Assembly: GCF_900112155.1 (NCBI RefSeq)
Contig: NZ_FOKQ01000010.1
Span: forward strand, 46,111 to 110,110
DNA: 64,000 bases
Direction: 5' to 3'
DNA from: Hominimerdicola alba
Lineage (GTDB): Bacteria; Bacillota; Clostridia; Oscillospirales; Ruminococcaceae
This document shows, one piece after another, positions 25,839 through 34,817 of the stretch. The position numbers and the translations under genes were made by a program. Position 1 is the first letter of the stretch. Every line of letters starts with the position of its first letter. Below the pieces are notes generated by a model. The model was given only the letters and a program-made list of their open reading frames with translations. It had not been told where the DNA came from and searched no databases.

Positions 25839-27659
25839 CTAATACAGGCCTCTGAGCCAAAGCCCCAGACTTCTCAAAATCCCCTGCTTCCTGCAAGATT
25901 GCCGCGCTTCCTCATAAAACTGCTTCGCCGCGCTGACTGCTTCTTCATCGGGGGGATCATCCGAAAACCTCAGCTTTTCATAAGCCCTCTCCGATTCCTC
26001 GAATCTCTCTCTCAGCAGACCTTCCGCTTTCTCCGCCATTTCCTCGGGGCTCAATCCGCTGACACCCAGCGCAAGCTCCATCATCTTTTTGCCCTGAAAA
26101 TGCCATGCTCTCAAAGCCGCCGAATTATCGTGCTTTCTACGCTTCATTCTCCGGAAAGCCGCCCTTGTTCTGCCTGCCGCCAGAAGTATTGCCAGAGCCC
26201 CCGCAGGCACCGCAAACAGCACCTTTGACGATGGCTTTTCCGTATTCGTTTCCTCTCTTATCTCCGCGGCTGTCCTCGGGGGTGCCGATGTGTAGATAAC
26301 GTCCTCAGCCCCCGAAGTCACTTCGTCCTCGTCGCGTTTTTCGCTATCAGCCGAAGCCCCCTCGGGCAAAAGCGGAGAGACTTCCTCATACATGGGTGAG
26401 GTCTCGAAGACCACCCAGCCAGCGCCGTCTATGTATACCTCTGACCACACGCGGCGTTCACCATCTGCAAGCTTTGCCCGACCGCTTTCGGGCATCTCGT
26501 CAAAGTATATGCCCTTGACTTCTCTCGCCGCGATACCACAGCTTCGCGCAAGACCTACCGTCAGCTCAGCATAGTCCCCGCTGTCCGCGTTTTCGGGTGA
26601 AAGCTCCGCCCTCACCGCTTTTCTGACCTCTGCAAGCTTCTTATCCAGGGGCAAAGTTCCGTCCAAGCCGAATCTCTCCCGCAGATGCGTGTCCTCTTCC
26701 GCCGTCAGATTTCCGTAAGCCGAATACACATACTCGCGGTAAAGCCCCTCGCAGTCGATGTAATTACCCTCCTGCAAACGCGCCGTCAGCCTGAAAATAT
26801 TCTCGTTCAGTTCGGGGCAGACAAGGTACTTTCCCTCCGATATCTCCCCGCAGACACCCGCAGGCACGTACTTTCCGCTGACTTCAACTTCCTCAGTCGG
26901 CAGAGTTTCACCCGCCGCTTCCATCAGCCGATTCGCCTGATTTTCGGGGGAAAATCCCTCTTCACTCAGCGCCGTAATTATCGCCGAGCCCCTCTCATAC
27001 TGAGCCTTGCTGCAATGGGGCTGTTCATATTCTTCCGCCATATAAAGGCTTTCTCCACCCGCCGTTGAAACTTCTCCCACGGGCGGGAATTCGGGCATTT
27101 TTATAAACACAGCAGGCAGAGCCAGCACAGCCGCCCCAAGGGCAAGTCCCGCTCTGCGAATGTCCTCAGCACCAAAACTGCATACCGATACCGCCAGCGC
27201 CAGAGCCCCGCAAAGTGCAAAGGCGTTCCCGCCGAAAAGCACATATCCCACCGCCGCCAGAGCCCCAAGGATCACCGCCGTAACCCTGACACCGAATGCC
27301 GCATATACCCCGCAGATAAGCCCGCAGGCTATCACAGGCACGATGTAAGCGTTCTCCGCCGCATCTGCCACAGGCACGTACAAAGCCCCGCGCTTTATGG
27401 AATACAAAAACTCAGCATTGTCCGCACAAAGGGCACATTCCGCCATGAAACGCTCATGCAGTACCACCGCCGCCAGAGCTCCGCAAACGGCAGGCAGAAA
27501 TCCCCACTTACGCCCGAAACGCTCAACCAGGCAAGCCGTCAGGGCGCACAAAAGCAGAGCCGCCGCTGCCGCGTACAGCCCGCCCCATATGCAAAACGTA
27601 AGTGCCGCTCCCGCCCCGAAAACCATCGGCGCGGATATATTCCATGTTTTCTCGCCCAT
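25839..27659 (-). CDS. Transglutaminase-fold membrane protein with lost catalytic triad
   Basis: 606 residues: a cluster of N-terminal membrane helices (about 8-185), an extracellular transglutaminase-like domain (about 330-430), another transmembrane helix (about 490-510), and a DUF4129-like cytosolic tail. It has the usual make-up of the third partner of MoxR/DUF58 operons. The triad is not there: the Cys position is Ser360 in ADSGDYAEL, the His position is Arg403 in RRVWSEVY, and the Asp position is Glu in FETSP. A structural or peptide-binding role is therefore likelier than catalysis. The ATG at 27659 has GGAG; an earlier TTG is possible. Confidence 0.85.
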   Translation of the reverse strand: MGEKTWNISAPMVFGAGAALTFCIWGGLYAAAAALLLCALTACLVERFGRKWGFLPAVCGALAAVVLHERFMAECALCADNAEFLYSIKRGALYVPVADAAENAYIVPVIACGLICGVYAAFGVRVTAVILGALAAVGYVLFGGNAFALCGALALAVSVCSFGAEDIRRAGLALGAAVLALPAVFIKMPEFPPVGEVSTAGGESLYMAEEYEQPHCSKAQYERGSAIITALSEEGFSPENQANRLMEAAGETLPTEEVEVSGKYVPAGVCGEISEGKYLVCPELNENIFRLTARLQEGNYIDCEGLYREYVYSAYGNLTAEEDTHLRERFGLDGTLPLDKKLAEVRKAVRAELSPENADSGDYAELTVGLARSCGIAAREVKGIYFDEMPESGRAKLADGERRVWSEVYIDGAGWVVFETSPMYEEVSPLLPEGASADSEKRDEDEVTSGAEDVIYTSAPPRTAAEIREETNTEKPSSKVLFAVPAGALAILLAAGRTRAAFRRMKRRKHDNSAALRAWHFQGKKMMELALGVSGLSPEEMAEKAEGLLRERFEESERAYEKLRFSDDPPDEEAVSAAKQFYEEARQSCRKQGILRSLGLWLRGLY

Positions 27660-27672
27660 TTTATCTCCGCTC

Positions 27673-28593
27673 TCAGCCGTCAATCACCGTCACACGCTCG
27701 TCAGTGACTTTTGTATTCCTTGAAAATGCTATTATCCGTCCGTCATCAATATTCCCGCACAGCTTTTCAAGACAGCTCTTTCCCTCGAATTTGTACATCG
27801 GGAACCGCAGGACTTCCTCCATCACAACTTCGCTGTCCACGCTCTCAAATAATGAAACTTCGTCCTCAGCCGAAGGCAGTGCCAGACCGTAATCCGTCCC
27901 CTGTTCCGTCAAAAGCTGTGCCAGACCGCATATCTGCTCCGCAAGGATACCCGCTCTGTCCCCTGCGCCGTAATCCGCAAAAAGCCATATTTTTCCCGAT
28001 CTTTCGGGCATATAAGTGTTGAGATACGGCTTGCCGAAACGGTGGGTCAGCTTCAGGTTCACCCGCCGCAAAGGTTCATCGGGACGTGCTTCTCTCGCCC
28101 CGTCAGGCTCTTTTTCACCCGCCGCGGCTTCCGCGATATCGTATAGCTCTGCATCGGGCAGGTCGGGCAGTACTGTCACACATTCTTCCGCATAGCATAC
28201 CGCTGTCCGCTTGGTTATACCCAGCAGGTCGCTCCTGCGGAATGTCATAAACCTTATCAGCAGCGCCCCGCAGTTGTCCTGCACAGGCAGTCCAGCCCTG
28301 CCCTCGCCGCATATGTCCACCACATTAGCTGACTTCTCGCCCGTGACCAGATTCTCGCAAAGCACCGTGCCCCGCAGACGCTTCTTCCCCGAAAATATCA
28401 CCACAGGTGCTTCACCCTTGTGCAGAAAAAGCTTTTCATAGCTGACTTTCACCCGATAGTCTTCCGCCAGATTTTCAATGACCGCAATGGCAAGCACCGC
28501 CAGCAGTCCCGCCGCTATGTACAGCCCTATCACTGAGAAGAACCCCGCGATAAGCGCCGCCGCAAAGCAAATCCCGAATATCAGCGTCCTCAT
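27673..28593 (-). CDS. DUF58 domain membrane protein
   Basis: 306 residues: two closely spaced N-terminal helices (about 1-45), a beta-rich stretch, then the DUF58 region (about 190-290), related to von Willebrand A folds. The usual DUF58 Arg/Asp signature is weak here. It partners with MoxR ATPases in many bacteria, where the pair is thought to act as a chaperone-like assembly system. Start overlaps the MoxR stop by 4 bp. Confidence 0.8.
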   Translation of the reverse strand: MRTLIFGICFAAALIAGFFSVIGLYIAAGLLAVLAIAVIENLAEDYRVKVSYEKLFLHKGEAPVVIFSGKKRLRGTVLCENLVTGEKSANVVDICGEGRAGLPVQDNCGALLIRFMTFRRSDLLGITKRTAVCYAEECVTVLPDLPDAELYDIAEAAAGEKEPDGAREARPDEPLRRVNLKLTHRFGKPYLNTYMPERSGKIWLFADYGAGDRAGILAEQICGLAQLLTEQGTDYGLALPSAEDEVSLFESVDSEVVMEEVLRFPMYKFEGKSCLEKLCGNIDDGRIIAFSRNTKVTDERVTVIDG

Positions 28594-29531
28594 ATATCCT
28601 CCCTGTTTTCGGGACAGGGCTGAGCTTTCAGTATGGCTTCAAAGACCCCCTCGGGAGTTTTTCCTGCCGCCCTTGCTTCTCTGGTCAGCACAGACCTGTG
28701 AGCGCATACGGGTATAAAGCAGGCGCGGATATCGCTGGGCACAACATAGTCCCTGCCGTCAAGAAAAGCCCCTGCTTTCACTATCCTGCAAAGCGCCAGC
28801 GCACCTCGGGGAGATATGCCGCCCTCGGTATCACTGCACTCCGCCGCCGACTGCATCAGGTCGCAGATGTAGTCCATTATCTCATCCTTGATAGTCACCT
28901 TGTTTATCTCAGCCCGCAGACCATCAAGGTCTTCCGCCGAGCATACCTGCTCGGTGCTGTCCAGCGGGTCGGTGAGTATTCGGTCTGTCAGCAGTTTTTT
29001 CAGCGCTTCTCTGTCGGGTGCCCCAAGCCTGAGCCTTACCATGAATCTGTCAAGCTGAGAAAGGGGTATAGCCGAAGTTCCCGCCGTACCCGAGGGGTTC
29101 TGGGTAGCTATCACCGCAAAATTGGGCGAAAGATCGTGGGTCACACCATCAACAGTCACCCTGCGCTCTTCCATAGCTTCAAGCAAAGCCGCCTGTGTCC
29201 TGCCCGATGTTCTGTTCAGCTCGTCCGCAAGAAGAAGGTCGGTCATTGCCGCACCCTCGTGATATACGAATTCACCTTTGTCCGCATCGTAAGCCGAATA
29301 TCCTGTTATATCCGAAGCCGTAGTATCGGGGGTCATCTGTATCCTCCTGAAACTCAGCCCCATGCACTTTGAAAGTGCCAGCGCAAGAGTAGTCTTGCCC
29401 GTGCCGGGAGTATCCTCCAGCAGTACATGACCGCCAGCCAGCACCGCGGCTATCAACAGTTCAACGGTATCGTCCTTGCCCACGATGACCTTTATCAGCT
29501 GTTCTTTTATTTTTGCAGGGATACTTTTCAT
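28590..29531 (-). CDS. MoxR family AAA+ ATPase
   Basis: 313 residues. Walker A TPGTGKTT near residue 44, the MoxR stretch IQMTPDTTASDITGY, Walker B LLLADELNRT, sensor IATQNPSGTAGTSAIP and LDRF. MoxR ATPases act with DUF58/VWA proteins in maturation or folding of partner complexes and metal or cofactor insertion (for example methanol dehydrogenase). It overlaps both neighbours by ATGA. Here it lies between surface-protein genes and the ECF module, so the likely clients are the alpha/alpha-barrel and DUF4430 proteins (inference). Confidence 0.93.
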   Translation of the reverse strand: MKSIPAKIKEQLIKVIVGKDDTVELLIAAVLAGGHVLLEDTPGTGKTTLALALSKCMGLSFRRIQMTPDTTASDITGYSAYDADKGEFVYHEGAAMTDLLLADELNRTSGRTQAALLEAMEERRVTVDGVTHDLSPNFAVIATQNPSGTAGTSAIPLSQLDRFMVRLRLGAPDREALKKLLTDRILTDPLDSTEQVCSAEDLDGLRAEINKVTIKDEIMDYICDLMQSAAECSDTEGGISPRGALALCRIVKAGAFLDGRDYVVPSDIRACFIPVCAHRSVLTREARAAGKTPEGVFEAILKAQPCPENREDI

Positions 29532-30712
29532 TTTTCCTTTTCCTTTCTCTTGCGCATTATAACTCCGCCGATTACAGCCGCCACAAAGGATATCACTATC
29601 GCCGCAGGTACGACCGTCTGCATTTTTCCGCCTTTAGGATAACCCTCGGGGCTGTTGCTCAAAGTCGGGGGAGCTGCGTTCCTGTTCTTAGATGCCGTCA
29701 TTTCTTTCAGCGAAGTTTTCACAGGCTTTTCGGGTGCCCCCTCGTTCATATCGTAAACAGGTCTTTCCCCCGCCCTAAGCCTTTGTATACTGCAAAGGGC
29801 GATAAGTGCCTGTGAAGATGCCAGCTCACTGCTTTCGCCGCCTTTTTGGTGGGCGAATCCGCCGTCATCATTGGCATAGCTTATGAGTTCATCTGTCAGC
29901 CCAGCGAACCTGCTGTCATCATCGGGGTCGATGTCAAGACAGCAAAGGGCGCATATTATCTGCGCTGTGCTTTCGCAGTTATCCGCATCACCATGCTTTT
30001 CCGCCAGATGCTCCACAGCCTTTGCGACCGTATCCTCGGTCTCATTACAGCATCGGTAGGGCGCAAGCGCCTGCAAAGCCATTGCCGTGATATCAAGGTC
30101 GCTCCTGCCATCTCCCGGGACAAGCGAAAATCCGCCGTCGGAATTTTGGGTATCTATTATCGAGTATATTATCTCCGTCCTGTCGGGCTTTGCGTCCTCG
30201 GGAAGCTTCCAGTCACAGCTGTCCATGGCTATCAGCGCCCATATATCGCCGTTGATACCCTGTGCATCAAGGGGTCTGCCCTCGCCCCGCATATAAGTAC
30301 CTCTGCCCAGCAGGTCAACTTCCGAAACATCGGTAGGGTCTACCCCAAGGCATATACCTGTCAGCACCGCGCGATGCCAGTCGGTGGCGTTGAGACGATC
30401 TAAAGCCCCGTCATCGGAGTATTCACTGTCGATACGATTTTTCCACGCATAGTAGTATTCACCTGTATCCTCTTCCAGCCCCGACCTTACTGCCGCAATC
30501 GCCAGCCAGTCAGAACTGTCGAAGCCCGCATCCTCTGCTATCCTGCCTGAAAGCAGACTGTCCCCATCGGGTATACCGTTCTTCTGTTTTTCATAGGTGA
30601 CTATACCCCTTGCATAGCCCTCAGCCTGTTTTGTATCCAGCGCCGAAGCACATATCGGGGTACTCATCATTACTGCCGCAGTAAGCAGTGCCGCAGGTCT
30701 TTTCAACATCAT
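29528..30712 (-). CDS. Surface alpha/alpha-barrel protein (prenyltransferase/intrinsic-factor-like repeats)
   Basis: 394 residues: signal peptide (about 1-25, cleavage near ASA-LD), a helical-repeat domain (about 30-320) with paired motifs such as IIDTQNSDGGFSL, LDITAMALQALAPY, STAQIICALCCLDIDP and ASSQALIALCSI, a low-complexity linker, and a C-terminal transmembrane anchor with a basic KRKEKEK tail. These repeats form the alpha/alpha toroid of squalene cyclase, protein prenyltransferase and the alpha domain of transcobalamin/intrinsic factor. No cyclase DxDD motif is seen, so binding rather than catalysis is likely. It overlaps both neighbouring genes by 4 bp. Confidence 0.85.
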   Translation of the reverse strand: MMLKRPAALLTAAVMMSTPICASALDTKQAEGYARGIVTYEKQKNGIPDGDSLLSGRIAEDAGFDSSDWLAIAAVRSGLEEDTGEYYYAWKNRIDSEYSDDGALDRLNATDWHRAVLTGICLGVDPTDVSEVDLLGRGTYMRGEGRPLDAQGINGDIWALIAMDSCDWKLPEDAKPDRTEIIYSIIDTQNSDGGFSLVPGDGRSDLDITAMALQALAPYRCCNETEDTVAKAVEHLAEKHGDADNCESTAQIICALCCLDIDPDDDSRFAGLTDELISYANDDGGFAHQKGGESSELASSQALIALCSIQRLRAGERPVYDMNEGAPEKPVKTSLKEMTASKNRNAAPPTLSNSPEGYPKGGKMQTVVPAAIVISFVAAVIGGVIMRKRKEKEK

Positions 30713-32643
30713 TCACCACCTATATCGTTTCCCATATCAAGGGAGAATACCAGTGCGATTCTCTCGCCGTCGGCAAATACTGCAGAGGTCATGGCGTAGG
30801 CGGGCTTTTTGCCGTTTCGGCTGTACATCCAGCCAGAACCCGCCGCGTAGTCGAATTCGCCCAGGGAATCATCATCTCTGCTTCCGTTGGGAACGACCCC
30901 GGCACCTGCAAGATAAGCCTTCGCCGCATCGGTGAGTTCAGCCCCCGCGAATCTTCCTGCCATGGATATCCTTGCAAGATATCTGCTGCTGGCACTGCCG
31001 CGGTATGAAACTTCATAGCCGTTCTCCTCAAGGAACCTTACCACCGTATCGAAGCCTGTTTCGCCTTCAAGTACAGGGAAGCTGTCGCTTTCGCAAAGGG
31101 TGCCCAGCCCGATAAGGTCTGCGCTGACGGATATCTGTATCCTGCCGACTTCTTCCCCTGCTTCGGCGGTCTCACAGTTTATATTATAGCAGAATTCGCT
31201 CTGTCTGCCAACCCTGTCTCTCAGCTTTACCGTGACAGTGTTCTCGCCGCCGTGAAGCTTGAGTATGTAGCCTGTACAGGAAGCATCTTCCCATTTGCAT
31301 GGTACTGTATTGCCGCATATCACCTGTATATTATCCGAATACAGCCGCACACCGTCGCAGTCGGCGGCTGTAAGGGTAAGGGTGTAGGCACTGCCTTTAA
31401 CGCTGATATTATCGGAAAGACTTATGCTTACAAGGTGCGGAAGCCTGCTTTCATCGATGCCCGAAAGTGAGGTCACGGTGAAGGTCTGTTCGGTCTGTTC
31501 GGTCTTATCGCTGCCGTCCCATGCAAGAAGACGTATGGTATTGTCGCCCTCATTCAGCGGTGCTGTAAAGGTCTCACTGCCGCGGAGTGCTTTGCCGTTC
31601 ACCTGAACTGAAAGCTTAGGGGAATTTCCGCCCACTGCTTTTGCGCTGAAAGTAATGCTGTCGGTATACACCGTGCAGTCGCAGAGGTCGGTTATTATGG
31701 CAAGGGTACGGACGGGTATGTATGTCACCGAAAATTCAAGTGAAGTATCCCCCGAGGTGAGTTTTATCATGTTCTCGCCCTCGGAGAGAGTCACGGTGAA
31801 GCTGTCCTTGCCTGCTATGAGACTGCCGTTCAGCCTTACTTCAAGTCCGTCATCACAGCGGGCTGTAAATGTAAATCCGGGGTCATAAACTTCGCAGTCG
31901 GAAAGGTCGGTAACTATCTCGGCGGCGGGTGAGGAAAGGTACACGGTGTAATCACGGAAAGCCCTGTACACCTTGTTATCAGCGTCCTTATAGGTACAGC
32001 TGACGCGTATGGTATTGGCACCCTCCCTGAGATGTACCCTGCCTGCAAATCCTGTCATCAGCGAACCGTTGACCTCAACATCACAGTGGACTGTTTCAAG
32101 GTTTTCTACAAGGTGGGTGACGGTGAAGAAGTAGGTACTGTCACTGACTGTCTCGCCGTTCACTATCGAGGTAGTGAAGTATTCGCGGTCAGCTTCTCTG
32201 CCGTCGGGAGTGGTTTTTGCAGGGGCGGTAGCATCGTCAGCCTCATGAACAATTGTTGCTGGCGGCTGGCTGTCTTCAGGTGAAGTATCTTCCTGCGAAT
32301 ACTCGGTGCGAATCACTGCCGCGGAAGTATCGTTATTTGCCGAGCCGCTGTTATCATCATAGGCGGGACGACTGTTATCCTCGGTATCGGGTGTGCTTTC
32401 GGGAGATGAGCTTTCATCTTTCCGTGAGCTTGTATCTTCCTTTTCGGGGGTACTGCTGTCCTCAGCCAAAAGCCCCTCTGCCGATATTTCGGGGAGTATG
32501 GCTTCGCGGTGTTCGATCCCGACGGAAGTATCTTCACGTGGGGCATTTCGGTAAAAGCCCACAGCAAAGCTGACAGTCCCTGCTGTAAGCATCAGGGCGG
32601 CTGCCGCGGAAGCTATGATACTTTTCCGATTTTTTCCGATCAT
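30709..32643 (-). CDS. Large surface protein with C-terminal DUF4430 (transcobalamin-like) domain
   Basis: 644 residues: an N-terminal membrane anchor or signal (about 8-28), a 110-residue Ser/Thr/Asp/Glu-rich stalk, three or four Ig-like modules (each with a VNG..L or LNGSL turn and an EGxNxI/V strand, such as LREGANTIRV, LSEGENMIKL, LNEGDNTIRL), and a DUF4430 domain (about 525-640) with GFDTVVRFLEENGYEV, SGWMYSRNGK and DGERIALVF. First gene of the operon. The ATG at 32643 follows GGAGG. The stalk probably spans the wall and holds the binding domain outward. Cobalamin or another cofactor as ligand is inference. Confidence 0.85.
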   Translation of the reverse strand: MIGKNRKSIIASAAAALMLTAGTVSFAVGFYRNAPREDTSVGIEHREAILPEISAEGLLAEDSSTPEKEDTSSRKDESSSPESTPDTEDNSRPAYDDNSGSANNDTSAAVIRTEYSQEDTSPEDSQPPATIVHEADDATAPAKTTPDGREADREYFTTSIVNGETVSDSTYFFTVTHLVENLETVHCDVEVNGSLMTGFAGRVHLREGANTIRVSCTYKDADNKVYRAFRDYTVYLSSPAAEIVTDLSDCEVYDPGFTFTARCDDGLEVRLNGSLIAGKDSFTVTLSEGENMIKLTSGDTSLEFSVTYIPVRTLAIITDLCDCTVYTDSITFSAKAVGGNSPKLSVQVNGKALRGSETFTAPLNEGDNTIRLLAWDGSDKTEQTEQTFTVTSLSGIDESRLPHLVSISLSDNISVKGSAYTLTLTAADCDGVRLYSDNIQVICGNTVPCKWEDASCTGYILKLHGGENTVTVKLRDRVGRQSEFCYNINCETAEAGEEVGRIQISVSADLIGLGTLCESDSFPVLEGETGFDTVVRFLEENGYEVSYRGSASSRYLARISMAGRFAGAELTDAAKAYLAGAGVVPNGSRDDDSLGEFDYAAGSGWMYSRNGKKPAYAMTSAVFADGERIALVFSLDMGNDIGGE

Positions 32644-32668
32644 ACCCGACCTCCGAAATAAAACAACA

Positions 32669-32689
32669 CAGACCTGCACACATGGTCTG
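32669..32689 (-). promoter_or_regulatory. Leader hairpin upstream of the DUF4430 operon
   Basis: CAGACC and GGTCTG pair around a 9-base loop, followed on the minus strand by TGTTGTTTTATTT just before the ribosome binding site. Could be a weak attenuator; no cobalamin-riboswitch core was recognised. Confidence 0.4.
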
Positions 32690-32697
32690 ATAAATTA

Positions 32698-32722
32698 AGT
32701 AAACTATATGGCGGTGTTTACT
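32698..32722 (-). promoter_or_regulatory. Dyad operator-like site before the DUF4430 operon
   Basis: AGTAAAC and GTTTACT flank 11 bp. Read on the minus strand, AGTAAAC-ACCG-CCATATAGTTT matches the motif at 34818-34838 before the beta-propeller gene. Confidence 0.6.
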
Positions 32723-32810
32723 ATCGAACATTCCATGTGTCGCAGATCTGTTATCAGTGTCTGTTATATTAAGCCTGATATTTCCGCAAACGCAGCGGCG
32801 TCCGTGGATA

Positions 32811-34685
32811 TCATCTTTCTGTCTTTATCAGCCTTTTGCCTTTTACCTGTGCAGCTGTAACAACTATATCGGTAACATTGACAGACTTGTCACCGTTTAC
32901 ATCTGCTGCGTTGAGGCTGTACTTATCAAGTATCTTTTTGCCCTTTACATGAGCAGCCAGCTTTGTGATATCGGTAACGTTTATCTTGCCGTCGCCGTTA
33001 ACATCGCCTTTCTGTGCAAGTGCGCGCTTATACTGATCTTCGGTCTCGGCAACGATGATATCGATATCGCTTGATGCGGAGACCTTTGCGCCATTCCCGT
33101 CATACAGACCGTAAGCAAAGCTTGCAGTGAGAACTTCATCATCGGCGGTGAACTTATCAACGCTGAATGTAAGATCCTTGGCTGTGATATCGCCTATGGT
33201 CTTCTTGGGACCCTTTGTTATATCAACAGTATACTCCTGATCTGTGGGAGTTTCATCTGCCATGAATACAAATGTCTTGACACCGTTGGGGTGAATGGTT
33301 ATATCGGGGCAGCTGATATCGAGCTCTGCTGCTTCGCCTATTGCCACCAGATTAAAGGAATCATAGCGGATATAGAGCAGACCTGTTTCCTCATCATAGA
33401 TGGGGTCTACCGAGCAGCATTGTGCGTGCTCGCCCTGAGGTCTGAACACAGCGGGAATACAGGTGTGTGTGTTGCCTGCTGCATCTGTTTCATCAACAGC
33501 ATCGACAGGTGCGGTCATGCCTGCTTTATCTCTCAGCTTACGTACAGTGCCCGACATACCGTTCTCAACATAGTATATCACATTATAGCCTTCATCGTCA
33601 ACTCCTGCGAAAACGCCCTCTACCTGACAAGCTGCGGCGGTTTCAACGGTATATGCTATCTCGGGTCTGATGCTGCCGTCTTTCTCCTCGACAGCGTCGA
33701 GCACTACGATGAGAGAACCGTTGTAATCGTCCCAGCCCTGTGCGTTAAGGGTAACATATATCCTGCCGTTTTCAACTATCGGTGTGCAGGTGCATTTATA
33801 GTTACTAAGCTTGAGCCTTCCAACAATATCAAGTCCGCAACCGGAGCCTTCGGAATTTAAGGTATATATACCGCCGTTACGGGCAGTATAGTACAGCACA
33901 CCGTCCTTCAATACCATCTTGCTGCGGACATCATCGCGGGCTAATCCTGATATTGCAACACGTTTGCCTGTGGCATCATCAAGGATGATCAAATCGTTAA
34001 AATTGCCTACCTCGTTAGTACCGGATTCACCGTTTTCTTTACCGAAAGTTACCTTGCCGTCATGAACGACTGCGTTAGTCCAGTAGTAGCCGCCCTTGTT
34101 GGTGTATTCCCAGTCAGCGAATTTATCTTCGTCTGTGCTGGTCTCGTCATCGGTAGTTACGTTTATCTTAACGAAATCGGCATCGGTTTCCTCGGAATTC
34201 CAGAAACCTGTATAGATATTGCCCTCATTATAGACGATATCGCAGGTAGGCTTGCCGCCGTTTTTATTCTTGTATACCCAGAGAGAAGTAAGGGTATCGG
34301 CATCGAAAGCCTGTATCATACCGCCGTCCAGCGCCATGAATACCTTGCCGTCGGCATAAGCGGGACCCTTGGTGGCATACATTGCCGCTCCTGCCATTTT
34401 TCCGCTGGCTACCTTTTCGCCTGTGTACTTATCTATCTTGATGATAGAATCAGCAGAGCAGATATAGATGAAGCCGTTATCTGCCACGGCGAAGCCTGTG
34501 GGAGCATCTGACCACATCATCTTGTCTTCGCCTACCTGAGTTGCCCAGTAGAGGACAGCATCATCGGCTTTTTTGAAATCGGGTGCGAGAGTTTTTCCCT
34601 CAGCGAATGAGCTTATTGCAGCTGCATTTACTGTCATCAGGGCAGCACAAAAAGCACTGAGGATCTTTGCAGATGTTTTTTTCAT
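32811..34685 (-). CDS. Secreted PQQ-like beta-propeller protein with C-terminal dockerin
   Basis: 624 residues: signal peptide (about 1-28, cleavage near SFA-EG), a beta-propeller (about 45-440) whose blades carry YTGEKVASG, DADTLTSLWVY, DDATGKRV and similar PQQ/quinoprotein-type turns, a beta-sandwich linker, and a dockerin (about 560-624) with DVNGDGKINVTDI and DVNGDKSVNVTDI. No enzymatic centre is evident. The dockerin implies cohesin-mediated surface attachment. It precedes, on the same strand, an operon of transcobalamin-like proteins and an ECF importer. Beta-propeller BtuG of Bacteroides binds B12, so a ligand-capture role is plausible but inferred. Confidence 0.88.
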   Translation of the reverse strand: MKKTSAKILSAFCAALMTVNAAAISSFAEGKTLAPDFKKADDAVLYWATQVGEDKMMWSDAPTGFAVADNGFIYICSADSIIKIDKYTGEKVASGKMAGAAMYATKGPAYADGKVFMALDGGMIQAFDADTLTSLWVYKNKNGGKPTCDIVYNEGNIYTGFWNSEETDADFVKINVTTDDETSTDEDKFADWEYTNKGGYYWTNAVVHDGKVTFGKENGESGTNEVGNFNDLIILDDATGKRVAISGLARDDVRSKMVLKDGVLYYTARNGGIYTLNSEGSGCGLDIVGRLKLSNYKCTCTPIVENGRIYVTLNAQGWDDYNGSLIVVLDAVEEKDGSIRPEIAYTVETAAACQVEGVFAGVDDEGYNVIYYVENGMSGTVRKLRDKAGMTAPVDAVDETDAAGNTHTCIPAVFRPQGEHAQCCSVDPIYDEETGLLYIRYDSFNLVAIGEAAELDISCPDITIHPNGVKTFVFMADETPTDQEYTVDITKGPKKTIGDITAKDLTFSVDKFTADDEVLTASFAYGLYDGNGAKVSASSDIDIIVAETEDQYKRALAQKGDVNGDGKINVTDITKLAAHVKGKKILDKYSLNAADVNGDKSVNVTDIVVTAAQVKGKRLIKTER

Positions 34686-34748
34686 GTTTCATTCTCCATT
34701 CTGTATAAATTTTTTCAGTCGTGAGCGATCTGACGCTTATGATGTTTA

Positions 34749-34777
34749 AGTATAACACATTGCAGTTATTTTTTCAA
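34749..34777 (-). promoter_or_regulatory. Sigma-A promoter of the propeller-dockerin gene
   Basis: Minus strand TTGAAA, 17 bp, extended -10 TGTTATACT. Confidence 0.8.
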
Positions 34778-34817
34778 TAGTATAGTCTGCGCAACGGATG
34801 TTTGCGGTATATAAAAA

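Noticed and set aside
32643..32810. Cobalamin riboswitch before the DUF4430 operon
   Set aside because: The 167-bp gap is short for this class and I could not find the B12-box type core; a covariance search would settle it.
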